DNA from: Propionibacteriaceae bacterium
GTDB taxonomy: Bacteria > Actinomycetota > Actinomycetes > Propionibacteriales > Propionibacteriaceae
Reading direction: 5' to 3'
NCBI GenBank assembly: GCA_016717345.1
Contig: JADKFR010000002.1
Span: 186,001 to 250,000, forward strand
DNA: 64,000 nucleotides
Shown here: positions 16,069 through 25,763 of the stretch, piece after piece
How the letters are laid out: every line of letters begins with the position of its first letter
How positions within the stretch are numbered: the first letter of the stretch is position 1
Notes under the pieces: generated by a model
What the model saw: only the letters and a program-made list of their open reading frames with translations
Database searches by the model: none
What the model was told of the DNA's origin: nothing
Position numbers and translations under genes: made by a program

Positions 16069-16688
16069 CGCGCCACCGCCTCGGTGCGGGCGCCGGCCGG
16101 ATCCTGCGCTGCCGGATCCTGGGCTGCGCTCGCCTGCCGTGGGCTCACCGGCCCGGCGGAGTAGCGGACGTCGACCAGCGTGGTGTCGTTCACCAGGTCG
16201 GTCTTCAGCACGGTCAACGACTGGACGCCGGGGCCGACGATCGCTTCGACGTGGGCCCGCAGCCCGGCGTCGTCCCGGTGGGCCCGATCCAGCTGGATCT
16301 GCTGCCGAGCCGAGCGCCGGGCGACCAGCGGGTGGTCACCGACGAAGAGCGTGGCCACCACTCCTGCCATCAGTCCCAGCACCAGCCCGACCGAGAGCGA
16401 CGCGCTGCCGGCCAGCAGGCCGAGCGTGAGCGCCGCGAAGTAGTAGGCGACCTCGTGCTGGCTGAGTTCCTCCGACCGCAGCCGAATGATCGACAACACC
16501 CCGAACAGGCCGAGGCCGACCCCCACGCTGGCGGCCATCGAGGACAGCGTTGCCATCACGGCGAGCACGCCGACGTTCACGATGAGGTAGGCGACGATGA
16601 GGTCGCGACGGTGGTGACGCGGGACGAACAGGCCGAAGACGAGGACGGCCATGGCCGCGAGATCTGCGGCGATGAGGACGGGGGACAC
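16065..16688 (-). CDS. DUF4956 membrane protein
   Basis: This 207-residue protein has an N-terminal block of about four membrane helices (VLIAADLAAMAVLVFGLFV ... LIVAYLIVNVGVLAVMATL ... GVGLGLFGVLSIIRLRSEEL). The conserved FGVLSIIRLRSEEL identifies DUF4956. A soluble C-terminal part has a ferredoxin-like beta-alpha pattern (VQSLTVLKTDLVNDTTLVDVRY). The family is repeatedly found beside VTC domains and may be the membrane partner or exporter of their polymer. The GTG start is preceded by AGGAGCACATC. It is the first gene of the five-gene leftward operon and is divergent from lysE. The low-complexity tail (AAQDPAAQDPAGAR) is probably dispensable. Confidence 0.85.
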   Translation of the reverse strand: MSPVLIAADLAAMAVLVFGLFVPRHHRRDLIVAYLIVNVGVLAVMATLSSMAASVGVGLGLFGVLSIIRLRSEELSQHEVAYYFAALTLGLLAGSASLSVGLVLGLMAGVVATLFVGDHPLVARRSARQQIQLDRAHRDDAGLRAHVEAIVGPGVQSLTVLKTDLVNDTTLVDVRYSAGPVSPRQASAAQDPAAQDPAGARTEAVAR

Positions 16689-16850
16689 GATGTGCTCCTG
16701 AGTTCTGGTGTGGTGTTGGAACCAAGTCAGTCAGAGCAGTTTGTCCGGATCCCGGCATGAGTCTGTGAGCTGGTTGTGAGGCCGGCCCCCGGCGAAACTC
16801 CCCCGCGAATCTCCCCCGCGCCGGCGCTGTCATCGACGACACTGGCCACC

Positions 16851-17477
16851 ATGGATCTGCTGCTGGCCTTCGTCGCCGGGCTCGCCGCCGGGATCGGGGT
16901 GGCTGCCCCGCTGGGCCCGATCGGGGTCCTGCTGATCAACGAGGGAATCGCCCGGGGCTTCCGGGCCGGCGCGCCGAGCGCGATCGCGGTGGCCGTGGTG
17001 GATCTCAGCTACTGCACCACCGCGCTGGCGATCGGGGCGCTGGCCCAGCCGGTGATCGCCGGGTGGGGTGCCTGGCCGCAGGCCATCGGTGGTGCGGTCC
17101 TGATCCTGCTCGCCGCCGTGGGTCTCCACCGGACCGGCCGCCAGGGGGCTGCCGCCCCCGCCACGCCGGCCGGCCCGGGCGCCGGCCGCTTCGTGCTGTT
17201 CCTCGGCCTGACCGCCCTCAACCCGGCCACGCTGATCTACTTCGCGGCACTGGCGGTGGGACTGACCGTGCTGAACTCGCCGTTGGCCGCGGTGGCTTTC
17301 GTGGTCGGCGTCGGGCTGGCGTCCGGCGGTTGGCAGTTGGCGTTGGTCGCCCTCGGCGCGTCCTTGCGGGGACGGACGACGCCACGCACCCAACGCCTGA
17401 CGGCGCTGGTGGGCAATCTGATCGTCGCCACCCTCGGGGCCATCATGCTGATCGGGGCCGGGCTGTCGCTACGGTGA
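16851..17477 (+). CDS. LysE-family amino-acid exporter
   Basis: This 208-residue membrane protein has the six-helix LysE/RhtB layout. The N-terminal segment PLGPIGVLLINEGIARGFRAG corresponds to the family signature GPxxxxxxxxxxxxG. A central GLTALNPATLIYFAAL carries the conserved NP motif before the fourth helix. Family members export basic or neutral amino acids. The ATG chosen begins the first helix; an upstream in-frame ATG would add a Pro-rich stretch with no homology. It is followed four bases later by thrE, so the two exporters form a pair. Substrate unknown. Confidence 0.85.
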   Translation: MDLLLAFVAGLAAGIGVAAPLGPIGVLLINEGIARGFRAGAPSAIAVAVVDLSYCTTALAIGALAQPVIAGWGAWPQAIGGAVLILLAAVGLHRTGRQGAAAPATPAGPGAGRFVLFLGLTALNPATLIYFAALAVGLTVLNSPLAAVAFVVGVGLASGGWQLALVALGASLRGRTTPRTQRLTALVGNLIVATLGAIMLIGAGLSLR

Positions 17478-17481
17478 AGCC

Positions 17482-18870
17482 ATGACAGGCGAGCAGACGT
17501 CCGGCTATGACGAGCCCGGGGAGGCGTCCGGCTACGACGAGCACGAGTATGAGGACAGCCTGGAACCGCGGCACCTGATCCGGCGCTCCGACGTGGTCCT
17601 GAAGGCCGGCATCCTGATGCTGGGCGCCGGCACCAGCGGCCTGCGGGTCCGCGAGATCATGCGCTCGGTCGCCCACACCGTCGGGATCGAACGGCTGCAC
17701 GCCCAGATCACCTTCACCGACATCGTCCTCACGGTCGGACGGCGGGGCATCTTCCGCACCCAGATCGCCGAGATCCCGAACCCGGGCGTCAACGCCCACC
17801 GGATCGGCATGCTGTCCGAACTCGGCCACGACCTGCCGGAGCGGGCCGGGGTCTCCGAGGTGGACGCCCGGCTGCAGGCCATCGAGGACACCCCTCGGCT
17901 CTACCACCTGTGGCTGCTGGTGCCTCTGGTGGCATTGGCCTGCGCGTCGGTCGCGGTGTTGTCCAACGGCGGGCCGCGGGAGGCCGCCGCGGTGCTGCCG
18001 GCCTCAGCGCTGGCGTTCTGGCTGCACCGCCGGCTGAGCGGCCTGATGCTCAACCACCTGGCCACCGTGATGACCTCGGCCGCGGTCGCATCAGGGCTGT
18101 ACGTCGGCTTCAGCAGCGTGCTCGACCTGCTCATCGGTTCCCCCAGCCCGCGGACGGCGGCCGGTTTCATCTGTGCTTCCATCTTCCTGATCCCCGGCTT
18201 CCCGCTGGTCACCGCCGGGCTGGACCTGACCCGGATCGACCTCGAGGTCGGCCTCCCGCGGCTCACCTACGCCGGCATGGTCGTCCTGGCGATCACGATC
18301 GGGGTGTGGCTGGTGGCCGCGCTGGCAGGGGTGTCGCCCGACCCCGTCCCGGCGATCGAGGGGCACCCGGTGCTGGTGTGGGCAGCCCTGGTCGCCGCCA
18401 GCTTCTTCGCCGTCTTCGGCTGGGCGATGATGTTCAACTCACCGCTGTGGGTGGCGGTGGCCTCCGGCGTGGTGGCCGTCGCCGGCAACGTCCCCAGGCT
18501 GGTGATGCTGCAGAACGGGATGAAGCCACACATCGCGACCTTCATCTCCTGCTTCCTGATCGGGCTCGGCTGCGCCTTGGCGGCCTGGTTGTTCTCGATG
18601 CCGAAGATCATCATGACGGTGCCCACGGTGCTGGTCTCGATCCCGGGCTCCTCGGCCCTGCGCACCCTGATCTACTTCGACCAGGCCGACGTGCTGCGCG
18701 CCATCGAGAGCGGGGTCTCCACCGTGCTGGTCGTGATCGCGATGGTGGCCGGGTTGTCGGGCGCGCGGATGCTCACCGACCCGGAGTGGGCCTTCACCCG
18801 TCCCGACCCGCCGACCCTGGAGTTGGCCCACGTTCGCCGGTTGTTGCGGTTCCGCCGCCCGGGACGCTAG
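17482..18870 (+). CDS. thrE: Threonine/serine exporter family protein (ThrE-like)
   Basis: This 462-residue protein combines the two halves of ThrE. An N-terminal cytosolic domain (residues 35 to about 150) includes VLKAGILMLGAGTSGLRVREIM and LTVGRRGIFRTQIAEI. About ten membrane helices in two five-helix bundles follow, with conserved FLIPGFPLVTAGLDL and VSIPGSSALRTLIYF. The Corynebacterium homologue exports threonine and serine by proton-coupled transport. The acidic, Tyr-rich N-terminal 30 residues are variable. It starts four bases after lysE and is followed ten bases later by the cysteine-desulfurase-like gene, so the three may be one transcript. Confidence 0.9.
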   Translation: MTGEQTSGYDEPGEASGYDEHEYEDSLEPRHLIRRSDVVLKAGILMLGAGTSGLRVREIMRSVAHTVGIERLHAQITFTDIVLTVGRRGIFRTQIAEIPNPGVNAHRIGMLSELGHDLPERAGVSEVDARLQAIEDTPRLYHLWLLVPLVALACASVAVLSNGGPREAAAVLPASALAFWLHRRLSGLMLNHLATVMTSAAVASGLYVGFSSVLDLLIGSPSPRTAAGFICASIFLIPGFPLVTAGLDLTRIDLEVGLPRLTYAGMVVLAITIGVWLVAALAGVSPDPVPAIEGHPVLVWAALVAASFFAVFGWAMMFNSPLWVAVASGVVAVAGNVPRLVMLQNGMKPHIATFISCFLIGLGCALAAWLFSMPKIIMTVPTVLVSIPGSSALRTLIYFDQADVLRAIESGVSTVLVVIAMVAGLSGARMLTDPEWAFTRPDPPTLELAHVRRLLRFRRPGR

Positions 18871-18880
18871 GAGGAACGCC

Positions 18881-20074
18881 ATGAGCTACGACGTCGCCGC
18901 ATTACGCGCGGAGTTCCCGGCGCTGAGGGAGATCGCGCACTTCGACTCCCCCGGCGGCACCCAGACGCCCCTGGTGGTGGGTGAGGCCGTCCTGCGGACC
19001 CTCACCTCGCCGCTGTCGAACCGCGGGACGGCGGTGGCTTCGGAGGCGAACGCCGAAGCCGCCATCGCCGGCTTCCGGCAGGCCTGCGCCGACCTCCTGA
19101 ACGCCGAGCCGGGCGGCATCGTCCATGGCCGCAGCGCCACCCAACTCACCTACGACTTCTCCCGGACTCTGTCGCGGGCCTGGGGGCCCGGCGACGAGGT
19201 CGTGGTGACCCGCCTCGACCACGACGCCAACGTCCGCCCGTGGGTGCAGGCGGCCCAGGCCCGCGGAGCGGCCGTCCGCTGGATCGATCTCGACCCGGAG
19301 ACCACCGAACTCGACCTCGCCTCAGCCGAGCGGGTGATCGGCGAGCGCACCCGGGTGGTGGCGGTCACCGCCGCGTCCAACCTGCTGGGCACCAAGCCTC
19401 CGGTCCGACGGATCGCGCGCTTGGCGCACCGGGCCGGCGCCCTGCTCTACGTGGACGGGGTCCACTACGCCGCCCACGCCCTGGTGGACGTCGAGGAACT
19501 CGGGGCCGACATGTTCGTCTGCTCGCCGTACAAGTTCCTCGGCCCGCACTGCGCGGTGCTGGCGGCCCGGGAATCCCTGCTCGAGACGCTGCTGCCGGAC
19601 AAGTTGTTGCCCTCGACCAATGCCGTCCCGGAGCGGTTCGAGCTCGGGACGCTGCCGTACGAGACCCTCGCCGGGGTGAGTGCCGCGATCGACTTCCTGG
19701 CCGGGATCGACCCGGGGGACGGCGGCGACCGCCGAGGCCGCCTGGCGAACTCGCTGCACAGCGTCGATGCCCACGAGGCCGGTCTGCGCGAGCGGATCGA
19801 GCGCGAGCTCCTGGCCCTGCCCGGGGTGCGGCTGCACTCCCGAGCGGCCGAGCGGACGCCGACGCTGCTGTTCTCCTTCGAGGGACGCTCGGCGTTCGAC
19901 GCGTACCGGTTCCTGGCGGCCCGGCAGGTGCTGGCCCCGGCCGGCTCGTTCTACGCCTACGAACCGTTCAAGCGGCTCGGGCTGACCGACGCCCTGCGCG
20001 TCGGGCTGGCCCCCTACACCGACGACGACGACGTCGCCCGCCTGCTGGACGGCCTGGGCGACTTCCTGGGGTAG
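18881..20074 (+). CDS. Cysteine desulfurase-like PLP enzyme (class V aminotransferase fold)
   Basis: This 397-residue protein has a class V aminotransferase/NifS fold and resembles the cysteine desulfurase-like family (TIGR01976 group). The PLP-binding landmarks are LYVDGVHYAAHALVDV (Asp and His that contact the cofactor) and DMFVCSPYKFLGPH, where the lysine forms the internal aldimine. An N-terminal HFDSPGGTQTPL substitutes for the usual HLNNAG. The active-site cysteine loop of true SufS/IscS is not obvious, so the substrate is uncertain. The ATG follows a strong TAGGAGGAACGCC. It may be co-transcribed with the two exporters upstream. The downstream 64 bases carry a short direct repeat (CTGCCCGCCTTCCGGC twice). 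Confidence 0.85.
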   Translation: MSYDVAALRAEFPALREIAHFDSPGGTQTPLVVGEAVLRTLTSPLSNRGTAVASEANAEAAIAGFRQACADLLNAEPGGIVHGRSATQLTYDFSRTLSRAWGPGDEVVVTRLDHDANVRPWVQAAQARGAAVRWIDLDPETTELDLASAERVIGERTRVVAVTAASNLLGTKPPVRRIARLAHRAGALLYVDGVHYAAHALVDVEELGADMFVCSPYKFLGPHCAVLAARESLLETLLPDKLLPSTNAVPERFELGTLPYETLAGVSAAIDFLAGIDPGDGGDRRGRLANSLHSVDAHEAGLRERIERELLALPGVRLHSRAAERTPTLLFSFEGRSAFDAYRFLAARQVLAPAGSFYAYEPFKRLGLTDALRVGLAPYTDDDDVARLLDGLGDFLG

Positions 20075-20138
20075 CGGTAGCAGCCTGCCCGCCTTCCGGC
20101 CTGCCCGCCTTCCGGCCGGACCGCCCGGACCGGTCGGG

Positions 20139-21629
20139 CTAGGCGCGCGACCCCAACGCGTGCGTCTGGGAATACCCCGTTGTCAGGTCTGTGATGGTGA
20201 CCTCGATGAGGCCGTTGGCGTCAAGCCGGTAGCGCTCCTCGACCAAACCGCCGTCGCAGCGTTCCACTGTGACGTCGGCCAGCGACCCGCCACCCTGCAG
20301 GGCGGGATCGAAGGGGAACAGCACCTCGGCGAAGGGCGCCAGATCACCCCGCGGCTCACCGGCGGCGTCGACGGCGGTGTACTCGACGTAGCGGAACCAG
20401 CCCAGGTTGTGCGCGGCCAGGTAGCGGCGGGTGACGGTCAGCACCCCGTCCTCGGGCAGCACCGCATCACGGGAGAAGATCTCGTCGAAGCCGAGGCTGC
20501 GGCCGGCGTCGCGCTCCCGGAACACCCCGAACCCGCGGGAAAGCCGATCCGTCAACGAATACCCCGAGGCCGGGTCGGCCGCGATGGCCAACCCGATCGC
20601 GGTGGACGCCGCCGGGTAGGGCGAGCGGTGCACCCGGCGTCCGAACCGCTGGCGGAGCAGGCGGGACACCAAGGGCAGCCCGGAGCCGCCACCCACCAGG
20701 TAGATGCCGGCGACCGCGGCCAGCGACTCGTCCTCCGACAGCGAGGCGACCAGGTCGTCCATCACCGCCAGGGACTGCTCGACCAGCGGAGCGGCAGCGG
20801 CGTAGAAGTCGTCGACCGCCACCACCAGCGGGACGCCGGCCACCTCGAGGGCGATCCGCTTCGACTGCGGGGCGAGCCGCTCCTTCGCTTCGCGGCAATC
20901 ATCGACCAGCGCCTCCAACTCCGACGTCGCAAGCGACCCGGCGCGCCGTCCGGCCTGGGCCAGCGCCACCTCAGCCAGCACCGTGTCGAAGTCGTCCCCC
21001 CCGAGCCGGTTCACCCCGACCGAGCCCAGCACCGCGTGGCTGGTGCCGTCCGCCTCTACGAGGGAGGCGTCGAAGGTACCGCCGCCGAGGTCGTAGACGA
21101 CCACCTGGGTGCGCCGCGACGTGAGCGTCCGGGGCTGGCGATGGGTGTACTCGAAGCCGGCGGCCGACGGTTCGTTCAGCATCGCGATGACCTCGAACCC
21201 GGCCCGGCGGAAGGCCTCGAGGGTGATGAACCGCTGGGCACCGTGCGCGTGGGCCGGGACGGAGACCACCGCGCGGGGCGTTCCGATGTCACCCAGTTCC
21301 GCCTCGATCGCGGCGCGCAGCGCCATCAGGTACCCGGTCAGCACGTCGATCAGCGGCAGGCTGCGATCGCCGATCTCCAGCATCGTGCCGGGGTTGGCCG
21401 AGGGCTCGCCGAGCGCCCGCTTGAACGAGCGGACGGCCGGAGAACCCTGGCGGGCGGCCTCCCGGGCCGCAAAGCCGTGGATCAACTCCTCGCCCTGCCA
21501 CGCCACCACGGAGGGGTAGTACTCCTGGGGATCACCGTCCTCGTCGGTGAAGCTGACGATCGGGTAGTTGCCCCGATCCGCCTGAGCAACGATGGTGCGA
21601 GTGGTGCCGAAGTCGATCCCGAAGAGCAT
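20139..21629 (-). CDS. Hsp70-family ATPase (DnaK-like), short form
   Basis: This 496-residue protein has a complete actin-like ATPase domain: GIDFGTTRTIVA (phosphate 1), VSVPAHAHGAQR, NEPSAAGFEYTH, VYDLGGGTFDASLV (phosphate 2) and IYLVGGGSGLPLV (adenosine site). After about residue 370 it does not resemble the DnaK substrate domain or lid; instead there is a roughly 120-residue beta-rich tail (TRRYLAAHNLGWFRYVEYT ... ITDLTTGYSQTHAL). This is a specialised Hsp70, not the housekeeping DnaK. The ATG chosen begins directly at the ATPase core. It is divergent from the TPR/Glu-Pro repeat gene across 166 bases, which suggests a chaperone-adaptor pair; that is inference. Confidence 0.85.
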   Translation of the reverse strand: MLFGIDFGTTRTIVAQADRGNYPIVSFTDEDGDPQEYYPSVVAWQGEELIHGFAAREAARQGSPAVRSFKRALGEPSANPGTMLEIGDRSLPLIDVLTGYLMALRAAIEAELGDIGTPRAVVSVPAHAHGAQRFITLEAFRRAGFEVIAMLNEPSAAGFEYTHRQPRTLTSRRTQVVVYDLGGGTFDASLVEADGTSHAVLGSVGVNRLGGDDFDTVLAEVALAQAGRRAGSLATSELEALVDDCREAKERLAPQSKRIALEVAGVPLVVAVDDFYAAAAPLVEQSLAVMDDLVASLSEDESLAAVAGIYLVGGGSGLPLVSRLLRQRFGRRVHRSPYPAASTAIGLAIAADPASGYSLTDRLSRGFGVFRERDAGRSLGFDEIFSRDAVLPEDGVLTVTRRYLAAHNLGWFRYVEYTAVDAAGEPRGDLAPFAEVLFPFDPALQGGGSLADVTVERCDGGLVEERYRLDANGLIEVTITDLTTGYSQTHALGSRA

Positions 21630-21795
21630 GATCTCGACCCTAACCCGAGCCGGGCTCGGTCCCCTACCCGGGCCATTCCTCCGGAACGGATTAGACCCGA
21701 CCCGACCCGGCGTGATACCGCACCGAGCATCCGGACGGTGAGCGCGCGCGGTGAGGGTCGTGATGCAATGGGTTCCTCCGTCCCCGAAAGGCACC

Positions 21796-24722
21796 ATGAC
21801 CCTCGATGGCTATCCCGCCCGGGTGAAGCAAGCCGCCTCGACCGTGCAGCGGCTGCGTGGCTGGGTGGGTAAGGACCCGTCCCGCACCCCGGAACTGGCC
21901 GATGCGTTGGTCCGGCTCACCGAGGAGCGGCTGCGCGCCAACGCCTGGGCCGAAGCCGGGCCGGACGCTCAGGAGTCGGTCGTCGTGGCAGGCAAGGTGT
22001 TGGCCTCCCACGGCCCGCTGGGGCCCTACACCCCGCTCGCCGACGCCGTCCGGTTCGTCACCGCGACCATCCAGCTCGCCGACACCCAGGTCGGCCTGGG
22101 CCTGCCCGAAGCCGCCGGGCGGACGTTGCAGACCGCCCTGGCGGTGCGGGCCCAGCTGTCCCACCTCGACCTCGACGCCGGGCTGGAGGCGACCACCCGC
22201 GCCCGGGCCCTGCTGGTGCTCGCCGAGGCCGCGCTGGCCGCCGGGGACGTGGCCGCCGCGAACGCCCACGCCGACGCGGCCCTGGCCGTCCGCCTGGACG
22301 CCCGCCTGGACGCCCGCCTGGACGCCCCGGCAGACCTGGCGGCGGTGCGCCTCGCCCGGCTGCTGGCCGACTGCCGCTGGGCCGCCGGCTGGGAGCTCGA
22401 CGCCACCGCGTGGGCCTGGCAGGGTCTCGCCGACTACGATGCGCTGGCCGGCCGCCAGCTCGACGAGCCGGGGCGGGTGTCTCCCGTCCGGCTGGAACGC
22501 CTCGCCGAGCCGCTGTTCGTGACCTCGCGGGACGCCGCCGACCGGCTCGCTGCCAGCGGTGAGACCGCGCTCGCTCTGGTGACCCGCCGCCGCCTGATCG
22601 CCCGGCTGGCGGTGCTCGCCGCCCGGATGCCGGCGGCCGCCGCCGCGCTGCCGCTGGCGCGGGCGGACCTGGCCAACGACCTGCTGCGGGCAGAGCGCCC
22701 GGAGGAAGCCCTCGAGGCTGCCCGCGAGGCCGCGTCCCTGGAGGACCCGTGGGCCCGGATCGCCCTGGGACGGGCGCTGGCCGCCACCGGAGACCCGTCC
22801 GCCGCTGGAGTGGTGTTGGACGCCCTCGTCCAGGACGCCCTGGGCAACGAGGTCGCCGGCCCACTCGACGTGGCCGCGCTGTTCGCCCTCGCCGCCGCCC
22901 AGGAGCAGGCCGGTGCCACCGACGATGCGGACGCCACCCGGCACGCGGCCGGCCAGGCGGCCGAGTCGATCAGCCTGGGCAGCGCGTCGATCGACAACCT
23001 GGCGCGCGGGGTCTCACCGCTGGGCTCGCCTCCGCTCGGGGCCTGGACCGCACTGGAGCCCGGCTCCCCGTTCCTGGCGGGCGCGCAGCCGGAGGCTGCC
23101 GAGGCCCGGCTGGCCGCCGTCCGCCGGCGTTTCGAGCAGGAGGCAGGGGCGGCGCGGGAGTCCGCTGAGCAGACCGAGGCCGAGTACCGCCGGCAGGTGC
23201 TCGACGTGCTCGGACGCCGCGAGGCCGCGGCCCGCAGCGCCGAGCAGCAGGCTGCCGCGCAGGCCGCCGAGGCCGCGGCGGCGGCTGCCACGGAACTGGC
23301 CGACCGCGAACGCCGCGCCGCCCAGGCCCAGGAGGCCGCGGCCGAAGCCGAACGCCAGGAAACCAAGCGCCGGCGCCAGGAACGGCTGGACGCCCACCAG
23401 CGCGAACTGGAACAGAAGGCCGCCCAGGAGCGCGAGGCGGGCCTGCGTGAAGCCCTCGCAGCCACCACCGACCCGGACGAGCAAGCCCGGCTCGAGTTGG
23501 AGCTCCTGGAAATCGAACTGGCCCGCCTCGAGGCCGTGGAGCAGGCAGCGCAAGAACCAGAAGCGGAGCCAGAGCAAGCACAAGAACCAGCACCAGAACC
23601 GGAGCAAGCACAAGAGCCAGCACCAGAACCGGAACCGGAGCAAGCACAAGAACCAGCAAGCACAAGAACCAGCACCAGACCGGAGCAAGCACAAGAACCA
23701 GCACCAGAACCGGAGCAAGCACAAGCACAAGAGCCCGAGCCGGAGCCGGAGCCGGAACCAGAGCCCGAAACAGGGCCCGAACCAGAGCCCGAGCCCGAAC
23801 CAGAACCAGAACCAGAGCCCGAACGAGCACCAGAGCCCGAGCCGGAACCAGCATCAGAGCCGGAACCAGCACCAGAGCCCGAGCCGGAGCCGGCGCCAGA
23901 GCCAGCACCAGAACCAGCGCCTGCGCCTGCGCCTGCGCCCGAGCCAGAGCCGGAACCAGCGCCTGCGCCCGAGCCCGAGCCAGAGCCAGAGCCAGAGCCG
24001 GAACCAGAGCCAGAGCCGGAACCAGCGCCTGCGCCCGAGCCAGAGCCAGAGCCGGAACCGGAGCCCGAGCCCGAGCCAGAGCCAGAGCCAGAGCCGGAAC
24101 CAGCGAGCGCCCGAGCCAGAGCCGGAGCCGGAACCAGAGCCCGAGCCCGAGCCAGAGCCAGAGCCAGAGCCGGAACCAGCGCCTGCGCCCGAGCCGAGCC
24201 AGAGCCAGAGCCGGAACCGGAGCCCGAGCCGAACCAGAGCCGGAGCCTGCAGCCGAACCGGAAGCAGAACTGGAGCCCGAGCCCGTCGCTCAGCCCGAAC
24301 CAGAACCGGAGCCACAACCGGAGCCAGCACCAGAGCCAGCACCAGCACCAGAGCCCGTGCAAGAGCCGCAACCAGGACCTGCAGCCGAACCGGAAGCAGT
24401 CCCGGAAGCAGACCTGCAACCCGAACCCGCGCCCGCGCCGGCGCCTCAACCAGCACCCGCCGATCCCCTCAGTAGCGCCCGCCGCTACCACCAGGAGGCC
24501 CTGGCCGCCGGAGATCGCAAGGCGCTCCGGGAGGCCTGCGAGTTGCTCAGCGGGGTGCTGCGGCCCCTCGCTGAGAACGACCCGACGGCCTACGGCCCGG
24601 AACTCGTCGCCACCCTGCAGGCCCTGGCCACGGCCCGGCTCCGCGGCGGTGACTGGTGGGGATCCCGGGGTCCGGCCAAGGAGGCCAAGGCACTGGCCAA
24701 GCAGTGGGGGATCGAGGACTGA
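21796..24722 (+). CDS. Large TPR-like/coiled-coil protein with long Glu-Pro repeat; frame-disrupted
   Basis: The N-terminal 420 residues or so are Ala-rich helical repeats resembling TPRs (LVLAEAALAAGDVAAANAHADAAL, then ARIALGRALAATGDPSAAG). A charged coiled coil follows over about residues 450-590 (QQAAAQAAEAAAAAATELADRERR type), then roughly 230 residues of Pro-Glu repeats. A plausible C-terminal helical domain (SSARRYHQEALAAGDRKALR to AKALAKQWGIED) ends at 24722, but in a different frame. Reading it requires a two-base shift near 24105 and one-base shifts near 24195 and 24230, all within the repeat. Correcting them gives 976 residues. Uncorrected, the first frame runs on to 24948 as nonsense. 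No signal peptide is seen. It is divergent from the Hsp70-like gene. Function unknown. Confidence 0.65.
23560..24450 (+). repeat. Glu-Pro encoding minisatellite
   Basis: The plus strand is built from six-base GAGCCA, GAGCCG, GAACCA and GCGCCT units and longer blocks such as GAGCAAGCACAAGAACCAGC. Compensating indels are visible near 23650-23685, where a short stretch reads STRTSTRP instead of Glu-Pro. Three uncompensated indels lie between 24103 and 24231. Such tracts are slippage-prone and hard to assemble. Confidence 0.85.
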
Positions 24723-24751
24723 CCCTCGCGGGCCGGGGGTAGCCTTCGGGC

Positions 24752-25678
24752 ATGACAGCCGAGGTCGAACTCGACGCGGGCGGACGCACCGTCCGGCTCA
24801 CCAATCCGGACCGGGTCTACTTCCCGGCCCAGGGCTGGACGAAGTTGGACGTCGCGACCTACTACCTCAGCGTCGCGGACGGCATCGTCCGCGCCCTGCG
24901 CGACCGTCCGTGCATGCTGCACCGCTTCCCGTCCGGGTTGGCCGGTGAGAAGGTCCACCAGAAGCGGATCCCGGCGGGCGCGCCCGAGTGGATCGAGACC
25001 GTGCGGGTCCACTTCCCGCGGTACGACCGGACTGCCGACGAACTCTGCGTCACCGAGATCGGACACGTGATCTGGGCCGTCCAGATGTCGACCGTCGAGT
25101 TCCACCCGTGGAATTCCCGGCGCTTCGACACCGAGCGCCCCGACGAGTGGCGCATCGATCTCGACCCCATGCCGCAGGCCGACTTCGGGTCCGTTCGCCA
25201 GGTGGCGGAAACCTGCCGCGAGGTTTTGGCCGAACTCGGCATCACCGGCTACCCCAAGACGTCGGGCGGCGCAGGCCTCCACGTCTACGTCCGGATCGCC
25301 CCCGAGTGGGGGTTCGGCGACGTCCGACGGGCCGCCCTGGCCTTCGCGCGCGAGGTCGAACGCCGCACGCCGGCCGCCACCACCACCTGGTGGCGCAAGG
25401 ACCGGGATCCGCGGGCCGTCTTCGTCGACTACAACCAGAACGCGCGTGATCACACGATCGCCAGCGCCTGGTCGCTGCGCGGAGTGCCCGAAGGGACGGT
25501 CTCCACGCCCATCGCCTGGGACGAGATCCCGGACGTCGACCCGCGCGATTTCACCCTGGCCACGGCACCGGCGCGCTTCGCCGGCTGCGGAGACCTGCAC
25601 GCCACGATCGACGACCATCACCATCGACTCGATGAACTGCTGGCCTGGGCTGACCGGGAGGGCCTTCCACCACCCTGA
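24752..25678 (+). CDS. LigD-type polymerase/primase domain protein (stand-alone)
   Basis: This 308-residue protein is an archaeo-eukaryotic primase-superfamily polymerase like the PolDom of LigD. The metal-binding pair is in WRIDLDPMPQADF (D136 and D138). Other family landmarks are MLHRFPSGLAGEKVHQKRIP, TSGGAGLHVYVRI and FVDYNQNARDHTIASAWSLR, the last containing the conserved YNQN. PolDom adds ribonucleotides during Ku-dependent end joining. No ligase, nuclease or Ku gene lies in the window, so it is either a split LigD component encoded apart from its partners or a related repair primase. Length matches a lone PolDom. It starts 29 bases after the TPR gene. Confidence 0.9.
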   Translation: MTAEVELDAGGRTVRLTNPDRVYFPAQGWTKLDVATYYLSVADGIVRALRDRPCMLHRFPSGLAGEKVHQKRIPAGAPEWIETVRVHFPRYDRTADELCVTEIGHVIWAVQMSTVEFHPWNSRRFDTERPDEWRIDLDPMPQADFGSVRQVAETCREVLAELGITGYPKTSGGAGLHVYVRIAPEWGFGDVRRAALAFAREVERRTPAATTTWWRKDRDPRAVFVDYNQNARDHTIASAWSLRGVPEGTVSTPIAWDEIPDVDPRDFTLATAPARFAGCGDLHATIDDHHHRLDELLAWADREGLPPP

Positions 25679-25763
25679 GCGCGGTGGTCTCGGAAGGGCT
25701 GGCACCCAGCCGCGACCGGACGCTCCGCAACTACCCTGGAGCGTGCAGCGGTGAAGGAGGAGC

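Noticed and set aside
22434..24491. Long leftward frame rich in Ser/Gly/Ala
   Set aside because: It is the antisense shadow of the Glu-Pro repeat gene, with no binding site or homology.
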